Shown piece after piece: positions 1 to 5,477 of a DNA stretch of 5,480 nt. Position 1 is the first letter of the stretch. Each line of letters opens with the position of its first letter. The translations under genes were made by a program, and so were the position numbers. The notes under the pieces are model-generated. The model was not told the DNA's origin and did no database searches. It saw nothing but the letters and a program-made list of their open reading frames with translations. Source of the stretch: JAHHUA01 sp036635475 (GTDB lineage: Bacteria; Bacillota; Clostridia; Oscillospirales; Ruminococcaceae). The stretch covers positions 1 to 5,480 of the forward strand of contig JAVWQH010000060.1 of NCBI GenBank assembly GCA_036635475.1, written 5' to 3'.

Positions 1-9
1 GCGAGTGCA

Positions 10-31
10 TTGTTCGGCTTTACCCGAACAA
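10..31. repeat. GC-richer hairpin flanked by GCGAGTG direct repeats
   Basis: TTGTTCGG (10-17) and CCGAACAA (24-31) form a perfect 8-bp stem with a 6-base loop. GCGAGTG occurs at 1-7 and again at 35-41, a 34-base period, so this may be the last unit of an array or a structured repeat that continues off the left edge. There is no T-tract after the stem on either strand, so it is not a typical intrinsic terminator. Its function is unknown. Confidence 0.55.
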
Positions 32-123
32 GCGGCGAGTGAACTTTGAAGAAAGGCGATGATGTGAGAGAACAAAAACTTTAGCAAATTCACCCACGAA
101 TAAAAGTAAGAGGTAGAGAACCA

Positions 124-175
124 ATCATATAAAGATTGAAGTTTTACTCAATTTTTTTCAAAAAATTGGCTCTCG
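124..175 (+). repeat. Left arm of 52-bp inverted repeat flanking the origin block
   Basis: This segment matches the reverse complement of 5426-5477 at 49 of 52 positions; the differences are at 128, 150 and 167. It contains a palindrome at 149-168: CAATTTTTT (149-157), a two-base centre and AAAAAATTG (160-168). Differences 150 and 167 are paired with each other in that stem (A-T here, G-C in the other arm), so the pairing is conserved although the bases are not. The arm ends in GGCTCTCG, the motif that is then repeated further in. No terminal inverted repeats of a known insertion sequence or transposase gene accompany it. It is probably one copy of a dispersed repeat family, which is inference. 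Confidence 0.85.
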
Positions 176-351
176 CCGTAGCCTTGGTAGCTCTCGCTGT
201 AACTGTGGCTCTCGCCACAACTTGCAATTTACAACAATATTATCGTTTCCGAGAATATGTTTTCTTGTTTGTGATGACTGCCGAACGAGATAACACGCAC
301 ACTTGGTGTGCAATCGCTCTCTCCGTAACTTTGGCTCTCGTCGTAACTTGC
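169..351 (+). repeat. GCTCTCG-motif short repeat array between recF and the left arm
   Basis: The motif GCTCTCG followed by a GTAACT-like segment starts at 169, 190, 208, 316 (as GCTCTCT) and 334. Spacings are 21, 18, 108 and 18 bases, so there are two clusters separated by unique sequence (about 226-312). A consensus unit is about GCTCTCGCCGTAACTTTG. Small hairpins overlap it: TGTGGC/GCCACA with a TCTC loop (204-219) and GCACAC/GTGTGC with a 3-base loop (297-311). The array runs up to the recF stop codon. Together with 1-168 it accounts for the 354 bases beyond recF; I see no convincing gene, tRNA or classical terminator there. Confidence 0.7.
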
Positions 352-354
352 GAG

Positions 355-1467
355 TTACTTTGAAATTTGGTTTGAATTAGAGATAGCGCCATTTTGGATA
401 TGAAAAGTTTTTCCGATATTAATAGAATTGAAGTCAGATTTATCACAACAGGTAATAAATATTTGGCGATTATCGAGTTTATTGAGGAGATAATCACGAC
501 GACTAGAATCGAGTTCGCTCATAACGTCATCTAACAAAACGACAGGTTGTTCGCCGGAGGTAGAAAAAATCATTTCGCACTCAGCGAGTTTGAGGGCAAG
601 GACGATGCTTCTTTGTTGACCTTGAGAGCCGAAGATTCTGGCACTTTGTCCATCTAAGCAAAAGTCCACATCATCTCTATGAGCGCCGATGTTGGTATTA
701 CCGGTGGCAATATCCTCGGGGAGATTAGATTTAATAAGTTGGAGAACCTGTTCCATATCGAAGATAGGTTGGTTATGGTTCATAAGTTTTGAAATATAAA
801 GAATATCGAGTTTTTCTTTATTTGAGCAAATGCCCTTATAAGTTTCGATAGCGAAGGGTTTTAATTTTTCGATATAGGTGTAACGGGTTTTCATAATCGT
901 GGTAGAAAGACGAGCTAAATGATAATCCCAAATATCGAGGGTTTGGCGAAGAGCGGGGGATTTATATATATCTTTTAGCAATGAATTTCTTTGAGATAGG
1001 ACACGTTGGAATTCTTTTAATATTATGCCATATTTAGGTTTTAATTGACAAATAGTTTGGTCGATAAATCTTCTTCTTTCGTCTGGGCCATTTTTTATAA
1101 GACCTAAATGGACAGGGGAAAAAAGGACAGAATAAAACTCACCTGAAAGACCTGTGCGTGATTTAAGGGGGACTTCGTTGAGGAGGATTTTTTTATTAGG
1201 GCTTAGAATAATCTGGGCAGTTTTTTCTTGTTGGTGTGCAAAAAAATCCAGATACAGACTTGTTCTTGTGGTTGCATTAAACATAACCATATTGCTGTCG
1301 CTTGCACCACGAAAGCTTTTATCTCCTGTAAAAAGCCACATAGCCTCAATCAAATTTGTTTTACCCTGAGCATTATCGCCATAGATTATATTAATATTAT
1401 CGGAGGGATTGAGTATTTCTTTTTCAATATTTCTGAAATTTTCGATATTCAGACTATTTATTTTCAC
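355..1467 (-). CDS. recF: DNA replication and repair protein RecF
   Basis: RecF is a cytoplasmic SMC/ABC-type ATPase that binds at single-strand/double-strand junctions and, with RecO and RecR, helps load RecA at gaps and stalled forks. The 370-residue length is normal for the family. Visible motifs are Walker A GDNAQGKTN (30-38), the RecF-typical PDERRRFID (128-136), GAHRDD (261-266), the ABC signature SQGQQR (281-286) and Walker B with D-loop VVLLDDVMSELD (309-320), so all ATPase elements are intact. The start is GTG at 1467, inside the end of the S4 gene (14-base overlap), with GAGGT 8 bases upstream; translational coupling is likely. The stop codon lies inside a short inverted repeat (343-358). 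Oddly, the coding strand is clearly richer in C than G, opposite to dnaA. No gyrB follows in the window. Confidence 0.97.
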   Translation of the reverse strand: MKINSLNIENFRNIEKEILNPSDNINIIYGDNAQGKTNLIEAMWLFTGDKSFRGASDSNMVMFNATTRTSLYLDFFAHQQEKTAQIILSPNKKILLNEVPLKSRTGLSGEFYSVLFSPVHLGLIKNGPDERRRFIDQTICQLKPKYGIILKEFQRVLSQRNSLLKDIYKSPALRQTLDIWDYHLARLSTTIMKTRYTYIEKLKPFAIETYKGICSNKEKLDILYISKLMNHNQPIFDMEQVLQLIKSNLPEDIATGNTNIGAHRDDVDFCLDGQSARIFGSQGQQRSIVLALKLAECEMIFSTSGEQPVVLLDDVMSELDSSRRDYLLNKLDNRQIFITCCDKSDFNSINIGKTFHIQNGAISNSNQISK

Positions 1468-1681
1468 TGGATTTGACCTCTAAAATATATTCATCAATCT
1501 CGACAATGTCACCATCTTTGAGTTTTTTGCCACGTTGCAAGCATTGTTCGCCGTTGACTTTGCAAGCACCTTCAAGAACTATTTCTTTTGCGTGGCCACC
1601 TGATTCGGCGATTCCGCAAAATTTTAAAAAGCTATCCAATTTGATAAAATCAGTATTGATATAAAAAGTTCTTTTATCCAT
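1454..1681 (-). CDS. yaaA: Small S4-domain RNA-binding protein (YaaA family)
   Basis: This 75-residue protein consists of little more than one S4 RNA-binding domain (about residues 12-60), with the typical run from FIKLDSFLKFCGIAESGG through GACKVNGE to GKKLKDGDIVEI. Its length and its place between dnaN and recF match the Bacillus subtilis YaaA type, which is unrelated to the E. coli gene of the same name. Family knowledge links S4 domains to structured RNA, and this branch is thought to act on ribosome assembly; nothing here shows its target. GAGGG lies 6 bases before the ATG at 1681, a good Shine-Dalgarno. The end overlaps recF by 14 bases. The 5' side is separated from dnaN by the 112-bp tandem repeat and the sequencing gap, so its distance from dnaN in the real genome is unknown. 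Confidence 0.93.
   Translation of the reverse strand: MDKRTFYINTDFIKLDSFLKFCGIAESGGHAKEIVLEGACKVNGEQCLQRGKKLKDGDIVEIDEYILEVKSSENK
1476..1480 (-). promoter_or_regulatory. recF ribosome binding site inside the S4 gene
   Basis: GAGGT on the minus strand lies 8 bases before the GTG at 1467. It supports that GTG as the recF start and implies that recF translation begins while ribosomes finish the S4 gene. Confidence 0.65.
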
Positions 1682-1694
1682 ATTTTTCCCTCAT

Positions 1695-2020
1695 TTATAG
1701 AATAAATTTTAAATACTGCTAAAAACAAATATAAATTAAGCAATATTCACTTANNNNNNNNNNNNNNNNNNNNNNNNNNNNNNNNNNNNNNNNNNNNNNN
1801 NNNNNNNNNNNNNNNNNNNNNNNNNNNNNNNNNNNNNNNNNNNNNNNNNNNNNCTATTATTTTTTCAAGCAGTAAAACTGCAAATAAATCTTATATATTA
1901 TTCAGATTATAGAATAAATTTTAATTACTGCTGAAAACAAATATAAATTAAGCAATATTCACTTACTATTATTTTTTCAAGCAGTAAAACTGCAAATAAA
2001 TCTTATATATTATTCAGATT
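1695..2020. repeat. 112-bp tandem repeat between dnaN and the S4 gene, interrupted by the gap
   Basis: If the N run is removed, the sequence is two consecutive 112-bp units: 1695-1753 joined to 1854-1906, then 1907-2018, with the match running on to 2020. The units differ at only two positions (1713/1925 and 1721/1933). Each contains the small palindrome GCAGT-AAA-ACTGC, and TTACTGCT (1925-1932) is also repeated inverted as AGCAGTAA (1980-1987). The unit begins, in the sense of transcription, inside dnaN: its first codons are the last Ser-Glu and stop of DnaN. Real copy number is unknown because the gap lies within the array. There are no variable spacers, so it is not a CRISPR. Apart from this repeat the dnaN-S4 interval is empty. 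Confidence 0.9.
1754..1853. other. Assembly gap, 100 N
   Basis: Exactly 100 N is the usual placeholder for a scaffold join of unknown length. The bases on both sides (ending CACTTA, restarting CTATTA) are contiguous in the intact unit at 1961-1971. The true gap is therefore probably zero or a whole number of 112-bp units. Confidence 0.95.
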
Positions 2021-3113
2021 TAAGACGAACAGGAAGAACAAGAAATAAGAATGAATCTCCTTGTGTTGAAACGATACGCATAGGGGAAAGAGGGCCATTT
2101 ATTTCAAGTTTTATTTCATCTGTTTCGGAGGCACGAAGAGCATCTAGCATAAATCTGCTGTTAAAGCCCATTTCCACATCTTCTCCGATAATTTCGCATT
2201 GAATTTCGTCATAAGCTTTACCAATAGCAGTTGAGCAAGAAATTTTTATCATATTATCGGCAAATTTAATTTTAAGGGGACTTTTCACTTTATCTGAAAT
2301 TAGAAGAGAAGTTCTTTCGATGGCATCAATAAATTTTCTTGTTGGTATTTTTACTGTAGTAGTGCTTGTGTTTGGAATGGCAGCTTTATAGTCCAAGAAA
2401 TCGCCTTCCAGCAGTCTTGATACAATTTTGCAGTCATTAACATTAAATATTATATGTTTTCTTGAAATTTGTATTGAAACATCTTCGTCCTCATCATCAA
2501 TCATTTTTTCCACTTCGGACAAAGTTTTTCCGGGAACAATGAAATTATAAGACTCAGTATTTTGAATTTTTTCACTTCTTAGAGCAAGTCTGAATCCATC
2601 AACAGAAACAATATTAAGGTTTCCATCTTCCATATCAAACATTGAACCTGTATGGACTGGTTTTGAATCTGTATTAGCTATGGCGAAAAGTGTTTGTGAA
2701 ATCATTGATTTTAGAATAGGCTTTGGAATTTTAATAAATTCACTTTCGCTGATTTTTGGCAATTCGGGATATTCTTCCGTTGAAAGTCCAAGAATTGTAT
2801 ATTCTGTTACACCGCTTTTTATTGTACAGAGCAATTTTTCGTTACACTCTATTGAAACTGTATTTCCTGGCATTTTTCTTATCATATCAAAAAACAATTT
2901 TGCGGAAAGTATTATTTCTCCGTCAACATCAACATTACAGCTTATTATGGTTGAGATACCCATTTCTAAATCATAACCTGTTATTTTAAGAGTATCATTT
3001 GATGCTTCCAGTAGAACGCCCTCAAGAATAGGCATTGCAGATTTTGGAGAAACTGCTCTTGAGGCATTGGATATTGCATCAGTCAACAAAGTTCTGTCAC
3101 ATATTATTTTCAT
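2010..3113 (-). CDS. dnaN: DNA polymerase III subunit beta (sliding clamp)
   Basis: DnaN forms the ring-shaped dimer that tethers the replicative polymerase to DNA and serves as docking platform for polymerases, MutS/MutL and the clamp loader. The 367 residues fit three equal clamp domains (about 1-122, 128-246 and 248-367). Family landmarks visible are SAMPILEGVLLEA (25-37), STEEYPELP (111-119), PVHTG (152-156), DGFRLA (172-177), SRLLEGDFLDY (232-242) and the C-terminal LPVRL (360-364), which helps form the partner-binding pocket; a short KSE tail follows. GGAGG lies 7 bases before the ATG, a strong ribosome site. The gene is 378 bases downstream of dnaA across the origin and is probably transcribed with it or from a promoter in that AT-rich interval. 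Its last two sense codons and stop are part of the 112-bp tandem repeat. Confidence 0.98.
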   Translation of the reverse strand: MKIICDRTLLTDAISNASRAVSPKSAMPILEGVLLEASNDTLKITGYDLEMGISTIISCNVDVDGEIILSAKLFFDMIRKMPGNTVSIECNEKLLCTIKSGVTEYTILGLSTEEYPELPKISESEFIKIPKPILKSMISQTLFAIANTDSKPVHTGSMFDMEDGNLNIVSVDGFRLALRSEKIQNTESYNFIVPGKTLSEVEKMIDDEDEDVSIQISRKHIIFNVNDCKIVSRLLEGDFLDYKAAIPNTSTTTVKIPTRKFIDAIERTSLLISDKVKSPLKIKFADNMIKISCSTAIGKAYDEIQCEIIGEDVEMGFNSRFMLDALRASETDEIKLEINGPLSPMRIVSTQGDSFLFLVLPVRLKSE

Positions 3114-3194
3114 TGTATAGCCTCCGTTTTTATTTTATTTTGTGTTAGTTTAAATTAAAATGATTAAAAATCTTTCCACTGATAGAAAAAATAC

Positions 3195-3252
3195 AAATAT
3201 ATATATAATATAATTATAAATAAATAGTAATAGTAGTAGTGTAGGGGGATAA
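3195..3252. promoter_or_regulatory. Probable DNA unwinding element with DnaA-trio and G-rich cluster
   Basis: Bases 3195-3226 are all A or T. They merge into five in-phase triplets TAG-TAA-TAG-TAG-TAG (3225-3239), preceded by AAA, and then into a G-rich cluster TGTAGGGGGATAA (3240-3252). Its end, GGGGGATAA (3244-3252), matches 7 of 9 positions of an inverted DnaA box. Read on the minus strand the order is box-like TTATCCCCC, G/C cluster, CTACTACTATTACTA, AT-rich tract. That is the arrangement described in Bacillus subtilis, where DnaA loads from a box onto the trio strand to open the origin. The position downstream of dnaA also agrees. Strand opening here is inferred. Confidence 0.8.
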
Positions 3253-3325
3253 GTTGGTAAGTCTGCAAAACTTGGTGCAGAGCCAATTAGATTGAAAAAA
3301 GTTTACTTTTTAAAAACTAACAAGA

Positions 3326-3473
3326 TGTGGAATATTGGGAAAAGTATATATCATTCAACATACCTGTGGAAAACTATGTGGGAACTGTTAATAACTTGAG
3401 AATAAGTCGGGGGAAAAGTGGCAGTTGAAAATTTCCTAAAATTCACTGTGTGGAAACTGTTGATTGTGGAAAA
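3326..3473. promoter_or_regulatory. oriC DnaA-box cluster between dnaA and dnaN
   Basis: Boxes are compared with TGTGGATAA, the reverse complement of TTATCCACA. TGTGGAAAA occurs at 3365-3373 and 3465-3473 (8 of 9). TGTGGAATA is at 3326-3334 and TGTGGAAAC at 3449-3457 (7 of 9). TGTGGGAAC at 3377-3385 is weaker (6 of 9). All share one orientation and all lie on the G-cluster side of the trio element, as expected for an ordered DnaA filament growing towards the unwinding site. The interval holds no gene and no clear terminator after dnaA, so read-through into dnaN is plausible. Confidence 0.85.
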
Positions 3474-3491
3474 CTTTTCTGGTTGAATATT

Positions 3492-4877
3492 TTAGTTTCC
3501 TCTAATGTTTTTTATGATATCATCAATCGTTTCTTTGTATTTTGTATCTACTCCACGATTTTTTTCCACCTGCTGCATTGCATAAACTACTGTTGTATGG
3601 TCCCGTCCACCAAATTCTTCCCCGATTGCTGACATGGACATTTGCGTTATCTCTCTTACTATATACATCGCTACTTGTCTTGCTGTGGAAATTGGTGCGG
3701 AACGCTTCGGTGAACGTATATCAAGCGCCGACACACCAAATGTTCGGCTCGTTTCCGAAATTATCCTCTCCACTGTTACCGGCACAGGCTGATTGTCATT
3801 GAGTATGTCCTTAATCGCATTCTGAGCTACCATTATTGAGGGAGCATTTCCTATTAGCTCATATGCTTTAAGCTTCTTTACTGCCCCTTCAAGCTGACGT
3901 ATATTAGTCTTTAACCTGTTTGCTATGTATTCTGACACATCATCAGGTATATCAAGTCCCAGTAATTGCGCTTTCCGTCTGATTATTGCTATCCTTGTTT
4001 CAAAATCCGGCGGCTGGATATCTGCCAATAGTCCCCACTCAAATCTGCTTCTTAATCTGTCTTCAAGCGTTCTTATCTCTTTCGGTGGGCGGTCAGAGGT
4101 TAATACTATCTGCTTGCCTGCTTGATATATTGTGTTGAATGTATGGAAAAATTCTTCCTGTGTACTCTCTTTTCCTCCGATAAACTGTATATCATCTATT
4201 AATAATACATCGGATTTTCTGTACTTTTCATGAAAATCTTTCGTATTCTTCGCTTGTATCGCATCTATTAACTCATTCGTGAATTCTTCACCTTTTGCAT
4301 ATACTATATTCGTGTTAGGTCGGTTTTTCTTTATTTCTGCACATATCGCATATAGTAAATGTGTTTTTCCTAGTCCTGAATTGCCGTAAATAAATAATGG
4401 ATTGTATGCGTTCGCAGGATTTGCTGCTACCGCTAATGAGGCTGCATGCGCAAATTTGTTGGACGAACCTACTATAAATGTTTGAAAGGTGTATTCGTAT
4501 TCTCCGCCGTCCATTGATAAATTCTTCGGTAAGTTTAACGTTGTTGGATATTCGTCTACTGACGTTATTCTATTTTCCTCCAAACTCATCAGATGATCTA
4601 TCGTTTCATTAGATTTTTCTGCACTGTCATAGGATATATGTATCTGTACGTCAAATCCTAATACCTCCGCAAAACTTTGTTGAAGTAATTTCATGTATTT
4701 TTGCTCGATTATACCTTTTTGAAATTCCGATTTTACATGGAGATATGCTGTGGAATTTTCTAGCTTTATTGGGTCTATACACTGTATCCAAAGCTTATGG
4801 GCTATGTCAGATATATCTTCTCGACATCGGTCACTTACCATTTGAAATACATCATTTAATGTTTCCATCTCTTTCAT
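3492..4877 (-). CDS. dnaA: Chromosomal replication initiator protein DnaA
   Basis: DnaA binds 9-bp DnaA boxes, assembles as an ATP-bound filament and melts the origin. The 461 residues show the four-domain plan: an N-terminal interaction domain (about 1-83), a short variable linker (about 84-118), the AAA+ domain and a C-terminal DNA-binding domain (about 366-461). Visible motifs are Walker A GNSGLGKTH (165-173), Walker B DVLLIDDIQF (223-232), sensor 1 LTSDRPP (259-265), box VII LRSRFEWGL (275-283) with the arginine finger at R278, sensor 2 NIRQLEGAV (325-333) and the box-recognition signature GGRDHTTVVYA (423-433). All key residues are intact. A second in-frame ATG at codon 4 would give the common METLNDVF start, but the ribosome site favours the first. 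DnaA boxes on both sides suggest autoregulation and a bipartite origin. Confidence 0.99.
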   Translation of the reverse strand: MKEMETLNDVFQMVSDRCREDISDIAHKLWIQCIDPIKLENSTAYLHVKSEFQKGIIEQKYMKLLQQSFAEVLGFDVQIHISYDSAEKSNETIDHLMSLEENRITSVDEYPTTLNLPKNLSMDGGEYEYTFQTFIVGSSNKFAHAASLAVAANPANAYNPLFIYGNSGLGKTHLLYAICAEIKKNRPNTNIVYAKGEEFTNELIDAIQAKNTKDFHEKYRKSDVLLIDDIQFIGGKESTQEEFFHTFNTIYQAGKQIVLTSDRPPKEIRTLEDRLRSRFEWGLLADIQPPDFETRIAIIRRKAQLLGLDIPDDVSEYIANRLKTNIRQLEGAVKKLKAYELIGNAPSIMVAQNAIKDILNDNQPVPVTVERIISETSRTFGVSALDIRSPKRSAPISTARQVAMYIVREITQMSMSAIGEEFGGRDHTTVVYAMQQVEKNRGVDTKYKETIDDIIKNIRGN

Positions 4878-4882
4878 ACATT

Positions 4883-4888
4883 CCTTCC
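4883..4888 (-). promoter_or_regulatory. dnaA ribosome binding site deciding the start
   Basis: GGAAGG on the minus strand ends 5 bases before the ATG at 4877. The alternative ATG at codon 4 would be 14 bases away, too far for normal initiation, so the longer form is preferred. Confidence 0.65.
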
Positions 4889-5012
4889 ATCATATTTATT
4901 GCATCAGCCTATATTTAACTTCTTCACATTATGTCGTAGTGGATAATTGTTAGCTATTTTTGCTTTTTATAGCTTTTTATTTTTAACTGTGGAATAACTG
5001 TTAAATCTTTGT

Positions 5013-5040
5013 ATTATAGTGGGGGAATCTTTCTTTTCCA
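5013..5040 (-). promoter_or_regulatory. Candidate dnaA promoter
   Basis: On the minus strand a perfect -10 hexamer TATAAT (5018-5013) lies 16 bases after TGGAAA (5040-5035), which matches 4 of 6 bases of TTGACA. Transcription would start near 5005, leaving a leader of roughly 130 bases before dnaA. The -35 element overlaps the degenerate box TTTTCCACT and sits beside the consensus box, so DnaA binding would block it. Confidence 0.5.
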
Positions 5041-5045
5041 CTATA
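5015..5045. repeat. Inverted repeat overlapping the dnaA promoter
   Basis: TATAGTGG (5015-5022) is repeated inverted as CCACTATA (5038-5045). Allowing G-T pairs, the stem could extend several bases inward. It covers most of the candidate promoter and one degenerate DnaA box, so it may be an operator-like dyad; this is inference. Confidence 0.55.
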
Positions 5046-5110
5046 TTATCCACAACATATTAACATTGCTATTTTACCACATTTATATCAGCTTTTCAAG
5101 TTTTTCCACC

Positions 5111-5253
5111 GCTTGTTAGTATATATATTATAATATGTAGCATTTTAATCTTATATCATTACTCTTCTTTCCCTTTTTATTATTATTATCCCAACTCTTC
5201 TTCCCCCTTTTTTCAAAATAATACAAAATTTCTCTTCATTTTTACTTCCTTTC
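5111..5253. other. AT-rich spacer with pyrimidine-rich tract, no gene seen
   Basis: No reading frame of note is present. Bases 5162-5214 are strongly pyrimidine-biased on the plus strand, with a run of ATT triplets in the middle. The last part (about 5214-5253) resembles a decayed copy of the 57-bp unit that follows. The divergent rpmH-rnpA genes that often lie upstream of dnaA in Firmicutes are not within the window. Confidence 0.6.
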
Positions 5254-5477
5254 ACGAGATCAGTTTTTTGAAAATAAAGCAAGATTTCTATTTTATTTTA
5301 ACTTGTTTTTACGAGAGTCGATTTTTTGAAAAAAGGCAAAATTTCTATTTTATTTTAACTTACTTTCACTAGAGCCGATTTTTTGAAAAAAGGCAAAATT
5401 TTTATTTTATTTTAACTTACTTTTACGAGAGCCGATTTTTTGAAAAAAATCGAGTAAAACTTCAATCTTTATCTGAT
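5254..5477 (+). repeat. 57-bp tandem repeat array
   Basis: Units begin at about 5254, 5311, 5368 and 5425, each 57 bases apart. The consensus unit is CGAGAGCCGATTTTTTGAAAAAAGGC followed by an AT-rich stretch of CAAAATTTCTATTTTATTTT type and AACTTACTTTTA. The first unit is the most divergent, the middle two nearly identical, and the last changes after the T6-GA6 core into the 52-bp arm. An older, decayed unit may precede the array. GCC/GGC or CG/CG bases around the T6/A6 core allow each unit to fold into a hairpin. There is no coding potential and there are no variable spacers. Confidence 0.85.
5426..5477 (-). repeat. Right arm of 52-bp inverted repeat
   Basis: This is the inverted partner of 124-175 (49 of 52 identical). 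Its palindrome has G-C where the left arm has A-T at the second stem pair. It ends three bases before the window edge, which suggests the scaffold stops in or beside a multi-copy sequence. Its inner edge is the last unit of the 57-bp array. Confidence 0.85.

Larger units (their letters stand above)
4938..5110. promoter_or_regulatory. DnaA boxes upstream of dnaA (second origin/regulatory cluster)
   Basis: A perfect consensus box TTATCCACA is at 5046-5054. Near matches are AGTGGATAA at 4938-4946 (8 of 9, opposite orientation), TTTTCCACT at 5034-5042, TTTACCACA at 5073-5081, TTTTCCACC at 5102-5110 and TGTGGAATA at 4988-4996. Unlike the cluster after dnaA, these lie in both orientations. By analogy with Bacillus subtilis this would be the upstream half of a two-part origin and a site of dnaA autoregulation. 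The region has no gene. Confidence 0.8.

Noticed and set aside
149..168. Intrinsic terminator for recF
   Set aside because: The palindrome is almost pure A/T and is followed on the minus strand by AGTAAAACTTC, not a run of T; a terminator role cannot be excluded but is not supported.
136..363. 75-codon plus-strand frame encoding a hydrophobic, signal-peptide-like protein
   Set aside because: It needs a TTG start without a good ribosome site, most of its Leu-Ala-Val run is the direct translation of the GCTCTCG repeats, and it overlaps the recF end on the opposite strand.
240..497. 85-codon minus-strand frame
   Set aside because: It overlaps the end of recF in another frame and resembles no family; the intact RecF sequence explains the region.
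1979..1993. Intrinsic terminator after dnaN (GCAGT/ACTGC hairpin)
   Set aside because: The stem is only 5 bp, and on the minus strand it is followed by TTGAAAAAA rather than a T-tract, so it is unlikely to stop transcription.
1695..2020. Possible CRISPR array
   Set aside because: The 112-bp units are contiguous and near identical along their full length, with no variable spacers and no cas genes. The same argument excludes the 57-bp array.
2680..2989. Plus-strand frames opposite dnaN, and similar ones opposite dnaA (3542-3802, 3925-4125) and recF (1154-1476)
   Set aside because: They are antisense shadows of well-conserved genes, with no family resemblance.
5178..5193. Second DnaA-trio in the ATT triplet run upstream of dnaA
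   Set aside because: Relative to the neighbouring C/G bases the triplets run in the wrong direction for a trio, there is no good DnaA box beside them, and the sequence is part of a longer pyrimidine-rich tract.
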